A stretch of 9,081 bases of DNA from Kiritimatiellia bacterium (lineage in GTDB: Bacteria > Verrucomicrobiota > Kiritimatiellia > SLAD01): NCBI GenBank assembly GCA_007126995.1, contig SLAD01000405.1, forward strand, positions 1 to 9,081. Reading direction: 5' to 3'. The position numbers and the translations under genes were made by a program. The notes under the pieces were generated by a model. That model searched no databases. It was not told the DNA's origin and saw only the letters and a program-made list of their open reading frames with translations. This document shows positions 1 to 5,143 of the stretch, in pieces (positions within the stretch are counted from its first letter, which is position 1; each line of letters opens with the position of its first letter).

Positions 1-1
1 A

Positions 2-55
2 CGCCGGATTGCGACGGAGATCGAAGCTCAATCGGCCTGTGCGCTGACGTTCTAG
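2..55 (+). CDS. Possible C-terminal end of an upstream gene (partial)
   Basis: One forward frame is open from the window edge and ends at TAG 53-55, reading ...RRIATEIEAQSACALTF. With only about 17 codons visible no family can be recognised. The stop lies inside the CTAG that also occurs in the neighbouring repeat unit, so the element may supply the stop. Another frame (bases 1-138) is open for longer but runs through the repeats and is less plausible. This could simply be intergenic DNA. Confidence 0.2.
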   Translation, partial: RRIATEIEAQSACALTF

Positions 56-56
56 G

Positions 57-98
57 CGTCTATGTCCCCGATTTCGTTTCTATGTCCCCGATTTCGTT
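57..98 (-). repeat. Two tandem GGGGACATAGA-type intergenic repeats, minus orientation
   Basis: Bases 59-78 and 79-98 are identical 20-mers (TCTATGTCCCCGATTTCGTT), placed head to tail. The first copy is preceded by CG, so bases 57-69 read on the minus strand as GGGGACATAGACG. That is the same core as the array at 4939-5128, but inverted. The copies lie between a possible upstream stop and the purA promoter region. I see no gene in them. Their role is unknown; they may be a dispersed REP-like element. Confidence 0.8.
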
Positions 99-108
99 GA
101 ATGCGGCG

Positions 109-146
109 GATGAGGGCTATTTCGGCATGCAGGCTTGACCCTCATC
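109..146. repeat. Inverted repeat overlapping the purA promoter
   Basis: GATGAGGG at 109-116 is exactly complementary to CCCTCATC at 139-146, leaving a 22-base loop that contains the palindrome GCATGC (126-131). The right arm overlaps the proposed -35 box at 135-140. It could be an operator-like site or a weak hairpin. Eight bases over this distance may also be chance. Confidence 0.35.
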
Positions 147-163
147 TATCGTTTGCCTAGGCT
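135..163 (+). promoter_or_regulatory. Putative sigma-70-type promoter for purA
   Basis: TTGACC (135-140) matches five of six bases of the -35 consensus. Seventeen bases later lies TAGGCT (158-163), which keeps the T, A and final T of the -10 box. Transcription would begin near base 170, leaving a leader of roughly 58 bases before the purA start. It is the only good promoter-like pair I found ahead of the first operon. It is read by eye and not tested. Confidence 0.5.
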
Positions 164-211
164 CTGCGCGGGTGTTGGGTGTTGTTCTTCATCGATGTGC
201 GTGGTTGCGCT

Positions 212-218
212 GGAGGTG
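212..218 (+). promoter_or_regulatory. Ribosome binding site that fixes the purA start
   Basis: GGAGGTG lies about ten bases before ATG 228-230. It supports that start over the in-frame ATGs at 135 and 195, which would add 31 or 11 residues not found in the family. Confidence 0.75.
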
Positions 219-227
219 CTGAAAGTC

Positions 228-1523
228 ATGGCAAATACGGTTTTGATTGGTTCCCAATGGGGCGACGAAGGCAAGGGCAAGATTATCGACGTCATTGCGC
301 CTCATCATCAATGGGTCGTGCGTTATCAGGGCGGCAACAACGCTGGGCATACGGTTGAGATCGGTGAACAGCGCTATGTCTTGCATCTTTTGCCTTCCGG
401 CATCTTGCGCGACGGGTGCCGCTGCGTAATTGGCAATGGCGTTGTGATTGACCCGGCAGCCTTGGAAAAGGAGATCGACGAGGTCGAGGCTTCAGGGATT
501 TCTACAACGGGGCGCCTGTTTGTAAGTGACCGGGCACACATGATCATGCCGTATCACTGCTTGATCGATTCCTACCGCGAAGGTCGCGCCACCGGTAAGG
601 AAAAGATCGGTACCACGAAGCGCGGCATTGGTCCCAGCTATGCCGACAAGGCGGCCCGGGTCGGATTACGTATGGGGGACATGTTGGAGCCGGATTTCGC
701 GGACTTGGTGGCGACCCGAGTGCGTGAAAACAACAAAGTGCTGGCGGCATGGGATGCGCCTCAGGTCGATGAACGTGAATGCGTGGAGCGCTATCTCGCA
801 CTGGCCGCGCGGTTAAAGCCATATATCGCGGATACCATCAAGCTGCTGAACGATGCCCACGCGCGCGAAGAAGCGATCCTCTTCGAAGGTGCCCAGGGCG
901 TTATGCTGGACCTCGATTACGGCACTTATCCCTTTGTGACCTCGTCCAGCGCGAGTGCGGGCGGGGCTTGCACCGGAACCGGCGTCCCGCCACATCGCAT
1001 TGCACAGGTGATCGGCGTCATCAAGGCCTACACCACGCGCGTGGGCGAGGGGCCGTTCCCCACGGAATTGCACCATGAGCAGGGCGAAGCGTTGCGCGCC
1101 GCCGGAAACGAATTCGGTGCCACCACGGGCCGCCCGCGCCGCTGCGGCTGGTTCGATGCGGTGGTTGGTCGTTATGCCGCGATGGTGAATGGCATCGATT
1201 ACTGGGCACTGACCAAAATGGATGTGCTTGACCATCAAGCGACGATTCCGATTTGTGTGGCGTATGAGTGCGATGGCCAGCGACTTGAGACCGTACCGGC
1301 CTCGGTCCGCGCCTATGAGCGTTGCAAGCCCATTTACGAGGAGATGCCCGGCTGGAAGTGCGATACCACCAAGATCGAGCGCTTGCAGGATTTGCCGGAT
1401 GCCGCCAAGCGGTATATGGCGCGCTTGGAAGAGTTGACCGGCGTGCCGGTGGGCATCGTGTCGGTGGGGCCCAAACGTCACAGCACGTTCGTGATTGATT
1501 CCGTGTGTAAATTCCGGCCATGA
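228..1523 (+). CDS. purA: Adenylosuccinate synthase
   Basis: A cytoplasmic enzyme that joins IMP and aspartate using GTP to give adenylosuccinate, the first committed step from IMP to AMP. The 431-residue product has the usual family length. Visible motifs are the GTP-binding WGDEGKGK (residues 11-18, with catalytic Asp13), GGNNAGHTV with His41, the family signature GIGPSYADKAAR (133-144), FEGAQG (219-224), GATTGRPRRCGWFD (297-310) and the guanine-binding KMDVLD (330-335). All expected catalytic residues are present. The start at ATG 228 is chosen because of its strong Shine-Dalgarno sequence and because MANTVLIGSQ is a typical N-terminus; an in-frame ATG at 135 would add an atypical Cys-rich extension. 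The stop overlaps the next start (ATGA, 1520-1523), so it is probably translationally coupled to uppS, an unusual partner. Confidence 0.97.
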   Translation: MANTVLIGSQWGDEGKGKIIDVIAPHHQWVVRYQGGNNAGHTVEIGEQRYVLHLLPSGILRDGCRCVIGNGVVIDPAALEKEIDEVEASGISTTGRLFVSDRAHMIMPYHCLIDSYREGRATGKEKIGTTKRGIGPSYADKAARVGLRMGDMLEPDFADLVATRVRENNKVLAAWDAPQVDERECVERYLALAARLKPYIADTIKLLNDAHAREEAILFEGAQGVMLDLDYGTYPFVTSSSASAGGACTGTGVPPHRIAQVIGVIKAYTTRVGEGPFPTELHHEQGEALRAAGNEFGATTGRPRRCGWFDAVVGRYAAMVNGIDYWALTKMDVLDHQATIPICVAYECDGQRLETVPASVRAYERCKPIYEEMPGWKCDTTKIERLQDLPDAAKRYMARLEELTGVPVGIVSVGPKRHSTFVIDSVCKFRP

Positions 1524-2236
1524 GTGACTCCCGTCCCAACGTTCCGCGTCATGTTGCTATTTTCATGGATGGCAACGGGCGCTGGGCCCAGCAGAAGGGG
1601 TTGCCTCGTATCAAGGGACATGAAACGGGGGCAGAATCCGTGCGCGCCGTCGTACGCGGTTGTCGCGATGCCGGTGTCGAATACCTCACCCTCTATGCGT
1701 TTAGCGTGGAGAATTGGGTTCGTCCCCGGGAGGAAATCGGTGGGCTCATGAAGCTCTTGCGTCTTTTCCTCGAGAATAATGAGCATGAATTGCACGAGAA
1801 CAAGGTGCGCCTGCGGGTTATAGGCCGTATGTCCGATTTGCCCGCGCTGATCCAGCGCAAGCTGAAGAAGGTCATCGCCGCGACCAAGGAGTACACCGCC
1901 GGCAATCTGATTTTGGCTCTCAGTTATGGCGGGCGCGCCGAATTGGTCGATGCCACGCAGCAGATTGCGCGGAAGGTCAAGGCGGGCGAGTTGGAGCCCG
2001 AAGAGATATCGGGGCAGACCATCGCGGATCACCTTTATGCACCGGACGTGCCGGACCCTGACCTGATGATCCGGACCAGCGGTGAGATGCGGTTAAGCAA
2101 CTTCCTGTTGTGGCAACTTTCCTACGCGGAACTCTATGTGACCGATGTGTTATGGCCCGATTTTCGCGAGCCGCATTTACAGGCGGCGCTGGACGAATAC
2201 GCACATCGCAATCGGCGATTCGGGGACATCAAATGA
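1520..2236 (+). CDS. uppS: Isoprenyl transferase (undecaprenyl diphosphate synthase)
   Basis: A cis-prenyltransferase that extends farnesyl diphosphate with isopentenyl diphosphate to undecaprenyl diphosphate, the lipid carrier for peptidoglycan and O-antigen units, working at the cytoplasmic membrane surface. The 238-residue length is typical. Motifs seen are HVAIFMDGNGRWA (residues 11-23, with catalytic Asp17), the following KGH (32-34), LTLYAFSVENW (56-66), and RTSGEMRLSNFLLWQ (185-199), which carries the arginines that bind diphosphate. YAEL (202-205) and RNRRFG (230-235) match the C-terminal part. The start overlaps the purA stop and has no clear Shine-Dalgarno sequence, which suggests coupling. 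The stop in turn overlaps the cdsA start. The exact chain length of the product cannot be read from sequence. Confidence 0.95.
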   Translation: MSDSRPNVPRHVAIFMDGNGRWAQQKGLPRIKGHETGAESVRAVVRGCRDAGVEYLTLYAFSVENWVRPREEIGGLMKLLRLFLENNEHELHENKVRLRVIGRMSDLPALIQRKLKKVIAATKEYTAGNLILALSYGGRAELVDATQQIARKVKAGELEPEEISGQTIADHLYAPDVPDPDLMIRTSGEMRLSNFLLWQLSYAELYVTDVLWPDFREPHLQAALDEYAHRNRRFGDIK

Positions 2237-3087
2237 TCAAGCAGCGCGTACTTTACGGTGCTGTCATGATTGCCCTGTTGACCGGGGCGCTATTCCTGCC
2301 CCTGATCGGGGTCTTTTTGATTATACCGGTACTCGCGACGCTGATGCTGTGGGAGTTCTACGGCTTGTTGGCGCATGCGGGAGTAAAGGCCTATCGCACC
2401 ACGGGCTTGGTGGGCGGACTCGTGCTGATTGTGCTGAGTGGCCTGCAGTATGCGTATGGCTGGTTGACTGTCCCGGTGAGTGAACTGGAGGGCATCGTCC
2501 TCGCGCTAATCGTGTTGGTTGTCTTTGTGAATTCGTGTTGTGCCAGCCGGTCGACACAGCCGCTACAGCAATTGGGCGGCACGTTTCTGGGCGTGCTCTA
2601 TGTGTCGTTTCTGCTGAACTTCATGACCAAGTTGTTGATGCAGTGGCCTGCAGGACAGGGGGACGGCCGTATCCTGCTGTTCTACATGATACTGGTTGTA
2701 AAGGTGACAGACATGGCGGCATACTTTACGGGGTGCAGCGTCGGCCGCCGCAAATTGGTCCCGCGGATATCCCCGGCGAAGACGTGGGAAGGGTGCGCCG
2801 GCGGGGTGTTGGGCGGTTTGGTCACCAGTTTGATCTTCTGGTGGGTAACGGGGGGGCAAATCGGTCCGGTCACTTTCTCGGTTGCACATGCGGCGATACT
2901 GGGTATCGTGTTGCCCGTCACTGGCATCATTGGTGATCTCATCGAGTCACTGATGAAGCGAGCGGCGGAGGTAAAGGACTCCGGCTCGATCTTCAAGGGA
3001 ATGGGCGGGGTGATGGATGTGCTGGACAGTCTGATTTTTGCGGCCCCGGTCCTCTATTTGTTTTTGATGCTCGCGGGCAAGCTGTAA
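2233..3087 (+). CDS. cdsA: Phosphatidate cytidylyltransferase (CDP-diacylglycerol synthase)
   Basis: An inner-membrane enzyme that converts phosphatidate and CTP to CDP-diacylglycerol, the precursor of bacterial phospholipids. The 284-residue protein is largely hydrophobic, with several membrane helices from about residue 7 on. The family's C-terminal motifs are SPAKTWEG (180-187), GDLIESLMKR (234-243) and KDSG (248-251). The last part of the signature reads GMGGVMDVLDSL (256-267), where the textbook form has HGG and DR; the Asp residues are kept. I chose ATG 2233 because it overlaps the uppS stop (ATGA) and has GGGGA a few bases upstream. The longer reading from 2110 would overlap uppS by over 100 bases and begins with a non-membrane sequence foreign to the family. 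Confidence 0.93.
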   Translation: MIKQRVLYGAVMIALLTGALFLPLIGVFLIIPVLATLMLWEFYGLLAHAGVKAYRTTGLVGGLVLIVLSGLQYAYGWLTVPVSELEGIVLALIVLVVFVNSCCASRSTQPLQQLGGTFLGVLYVSFLLNFMTKLLMQWPAGQGDGRILLFYMILVVKVTDMAAYFTGCSVGRRKLVPRISPAKTWEGCAGGVLGGLVTSLIFWWVTGGQIGPVTFSVAHAAILGIVLPVTGIIGDLIESLMKRAAEVKDSGSIFKGMGGVMDVLDSLIFAAPVLYLFLMLAGKL

Positions 3088-3118
3088 TGCCGCGTCTCCA
3101 AGGAAGCTAGGTTTCACT

Positions 3119-4519
3119 ATGTTATTGGCACTCTATACGTTGATCGTGGTCATGCTGTTGTTCGGCTTGACCATTTTTATACACGAGCTGGGACATTTTC
3201 TGGTTGCCCGCCATTACGGCATGAAGATTGATGCGTTTGCCATCGGTTTTGGCCCGGCGATTTGGAGCAAGAAGAAAGACGGCGTCTTATATAAGGTCGG
3301 TATTATTCCGTTTGGCGGGTATGTCGCGTTGCCGCAAATGGATCCTCAGGCGGAGGAGAATTACGAGTCAGAGGACGGCAAGCCTTTGCCGGATGTGGCG
3401 CCGTGGAAGAAGATCCCGGTGGCCTTGGCCGGGGCCGTCGGCAACATGATCCTGGCCTTTCTGGTGGCTTGGATCATCTTTTTTATCGGGAAACCCTCCC
3501 AGCCGAGTGAACGCAATACCATTGTCGGATTCGTGATGGAGGAGAGTGAGGAATTCCGGCAGGGGATTCGCCCTGGACACCGTATCATCACTGTAAATGG
3601 CTCCGCAGTCGGGAACTGGCAGGATATTTTGGTGGAAGCGGCCTTGTCCGAGACGGTTCACTTCACGATTGAACGCGAGGACGGCACAATCTTCGAGGCC
3701 ACGATCGACACGACCGATGAATACATGGGGCTACGCAGCGTCTGGGGGATTGCCGGCATCAGCTATGCGGAAGTGTTGCAGTTGATCCCCGATTCGCCCG
3801 CCGAACGGGCCGGACTCAAAGCGGGTGATCGCGTCCTCGAAATCAATGAACAGCCCGTTTACAGTCCAACCCATCTCAGCGAACTCGTATCGCGGCTGGG
3901 CGGGCAGACCATCCCGATTACGGTGCGACGGGACGGGGAGCGACTGACCTTTCCCGTCACGCCGGAGCATGATGACGAAATGGACCGTGCCATGATCGGC
4001 ATCCGATTCAATCCGTGGGCCGTGGACTATGACGAAGTCATTCATCCGCGTCCGACCGAGTTGATCCGCGAGTTTTCCACGCTGATTTTCCGCGTTTTGG
4101 GGGCGCTCGTCACGCCTGCGACTTCCGGTATGGCGGCCAGCGCGTTGGCTGGGCCTGTATTCATTCTGAAGAGCTTGTGGGACATGGTCCAGAACAGCTT
4201 TGCGATGGCGCTCTGGTTCACCTGTTTGCTGAACGTCAACTTGGCCATCCTGAATTTGTTGCCGATTCCCGTTTTGGACGGAGGCCACATCGTCTTTTCT
4301 CTTTGGGAAGTCATCACGCGCCGCCGCATTAATGCCAAATTCAAGACCGCTTTGATGACCGCCTGTTGGTTCCTGCTGATTTTTGCGATGCTGTATTTGT
4401 CCTTCCGAGATGTTACCCGCCTCGGTTGGGTTGGGCGCTCGAGCTCGGATCCTGCTGTGGAGGACGTCAGGGATGATGAGACTGACCCCGAGTATGAGCC
4501 TGAGCCTGGCCAGAATTAG
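3119..4519 (+). CDS. rseP: RIP metalloprotease, site-2 protease family (RseP-like)
   Basis: An intramembrane zinc protease which in E. coli cuts the anti-sigma factor RseA in the envelope stress response; the substrate here is unknown. The 466 residues show a first membrane helix holding HELGH (residues 22-26, zinc ligands His22 and His26, catalytic Glu23), a GFGP and PFGGYV stretch, a second helix near 100-123, two PDZ-type domains at roughly 130-200 and 215-282, and the third-ligand motif NLLPIPVLDGGH (379-390, Asp387). A last helix lies near 409-427. The tail after residue 440 is strongly acidic (EDVRDDETDPEYEPEPGQN). AGGAAG at 3101-3106 precedes the start. Usually dxr lies between cdsA and rseP; here only 31 bases separate them. 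Confidence 0.94.
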   Translation: MLLALYTLIVVMLLFGLTIFIHELGHFLVARHYGMKIDAFAIGFGPAIWSKKKDGVLYKVGIIPFGGYVALPQMDPQAEENYESEDGKPLPDVAPWKKIPVALAGAVGNMILAFLVAWIIFFIGKPSQPSERNTIVGFVMEESEEFRQGIRPGHRIITVNGSAVGNWQDILVEAALSETVHFTIEREDGTIFEATIDTTDEYMGLRSVWGIAGISYAEVLQLIPDSPAERAGLKAGDRVLEINEQPVYSPTHLSELVSRLGGQTIPITVRRDGERLTFPVTPEHDDEMDRAMIGIRFNPWAVDYDEVIHPRPTELIREFSTLIFRVLGALVTPATSGMAASALAGPVFILKSLWDMVQNSFAMALWFTCLLNVNLAILNLLPIPVLDGGHIVFSLWEVITRRRINAKFKTALMTACWFLLIFAMLYLSFRDVTRLGWVGRSSSDPAVEDVRDDETDPEYEPEPGQN

Positions 4520-4936
4520 ATGGCGCGCGATTATAGCCAACTTGTGAGGCAGGATGGACTGTGGGTCCCGCGCTGGGTAATCCTGCTCCTGTTGGCCTTA
4601 CTCGCGCTTTGGTTTGCGGCACGCATCTTCGTCCCCCCCATGTGGCTGGTGCAACAGTTGGACGCGCCCGATAGTCAGCGCTCAGCCCGGCTATACCGCA
4701 GCGTTTATATGCGCCATCATTTTGTGGTGAAGGTAAAAGAGGGCTGGTTCTGGCAGACCGCCCATTACTCACCGCCACTAGACGACGACCTGCGCATTGA
4801 CCTCGGCGAACGCCTACGCTGGTCCGAGGATGGCGAAAAAGTGTGGCTAACCGTCGAAGGAGAACCCACTTGGGGGTACAATTTCTCGCGCCAACGCAAC
4901 ATGAACCCGCAGGAACTAGCAGAAATCGGCCACTGA
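4520..4936 (+). CDS. Unrecognised small one-pass membrane protein
   Basis: I do not recognise this 138-residue product. Its ATG follows the rseP stop directly with no gap (TAGATG), and no Shine-Dalgarno sequence is obvious, so it is probably translated by coupling with rseP. It has a short charged N-terminus, one hydrophobic helix at about residues 17-40 (VPRWVILLLLALLALWFAAR), and then a polar, tryptophan- and tyrosine-rich domain of about 95 residues. That domain is probably outside the cytoplasmic membrane by the positive-inside rule, because Arg residues precede the helix. RLRWSEDGEKVWLTVEG (98-114) has a beta-strand look. The lack of frame breaks and the operon position support a real gene. 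A link to RseP or envelope function is only guilt by association. Confidence 0.75.
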   Translation: MARDYSQLVRQDGLWVPRWVILLLLALLALWFAARIFVPPMWLVQQLDAPDSQRSARLYRSVYMRHHFVVKVKEGWFWQTAHYSPPLDDDLRIDLGERLRWSEDGEKVWLTVEGEPTWGYNFSRQRNMNPQELAEIGH

Positions 4937-4959
4937 ACGGGGACACAGACGCTAGACGC

Positions 4960-4987
4960 GCAAACCGGGGACCGCAAACCGGGGACA
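4960..4987 (+). repeat. 14-base tandem duplication within the array
   Basis: GCAAACCGGGGACC (4960-4973) is followed at once by GCAAACCGGGGACA (4974-4987), differing only at the last base. The second unit runs into a full GGGGACATAGACG copy, which suggests local duplication of part of the repeat. Confidence 0.75.
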
Positions 4988-5019
4988 TAGACGCTAATCA
5001 GGGACATAGACGCTAATCA
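4982..5019 (+). repeat. Exact 19-base tandem duplication within the array
   Basis: GGGACATAGACGCTAATCA occurs at 4982-5000 and again, without a gap, at 5001-5019. This unit extends the core by CTAATCA. The exact match points to recent duplication or slippage. Confidence 0.85.
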
Positions 5020-5131
5020 TTTCTTTACGGGGACACAGACGCCAAGTAGAACGATTTAGCCGGTTGGGGGGACATAGAACACGGGTGAATCGCTGGAAGA
5101 GGGACATAGACGTGAATGGGGACATAGAAGT

Positions 5132-5140
5132 GGAGGGAGG
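5132..5140 (+). promoter_or_regulatory. Strong ribosome binding site of the amylase-family gene
   Basis: GGAGGGAGG ends three bases before ATG 5144-5146, with the GGAGG core at 5132-5136 seven bases away. It lies four bases after the last repeat copy, and fixes the start. Confidence 0.75.
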
Positions 5141-5143
5141 GGC

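Larger units (their letters stand above)
4939..5128 (+). repeat. Intergenic array of GGGGACAYAGA(CG) repeats
   Basis: This 207-base gap (4937-5143) is filled by copies of one short core. Copies start near 4939 (GGGGACACAGACG), 4981 (GGGGACATAGACG), 5001 (GGGACATAGACG), 5029 (GGGGACACAGACG), 5068 (GGGGACATAGA), 5101 (GGGACATAGACG) and 5118 (GGGGACATAGA), with a degenerate GGGGACC at 4967. The spacing is irregular, about 14 to 39 bases, and the spacers are mostly unrelated. All copies face + and begin two bases after the stop of the upstream gene. They end just before the amylase ribosome binding site. The same core occurs inverted at 57-89. I see no clear promoter or rho-independent terminator. 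The role is unknown; a REP-like family or a protein-binding array are possible. Confidence 0.85.

Noticed and set aside
135..227. N-terminal extension of purA from ATG 135
   Set aside because: The added 31 residues are atypical for the family, start inside the promoter, and the strong ribosome binding site points to ATG 228.
170..227. Riboswitch in the purA leader
   Set aside because: The leader is only about 58 bases and shows no recognisable purine-riboswitch core.
813..1481. Minus-strand open frame of 222 codons inside purA
   Set aside because: It is fully opposite a strongly conserved gene, has no family-like motifs, and is explained by codon bias.
2222..2229. GGGGACAT inside uppS, with similar short matches near 674, 1615, 8917 and 8967
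   Set aside because: These lack the AGA(CG) part of the core and lie in coding sequence or at a start codon; chance matches.
2110..2232. N-terminal extension of cdsA from ATG 2110
   Set aside because: It would lie wholly inside uppS, has no family similarity, and ATG 2233 gives the usual ATGA overlap and a normal first membrane helix.
3731..4540. Minus-strand open frame of 269 codons inside rseP
   Set aside because: It is opposite the conserved PDZ and NPxxPxxDG-type regions of rseP; a shadow frame.
4939..5128. CRISPR array
   Set aside because: The repeats are only 11-13 bases, spacing varies from about 14 to 39 bases, spacers are not uniform and no cas gene is present.
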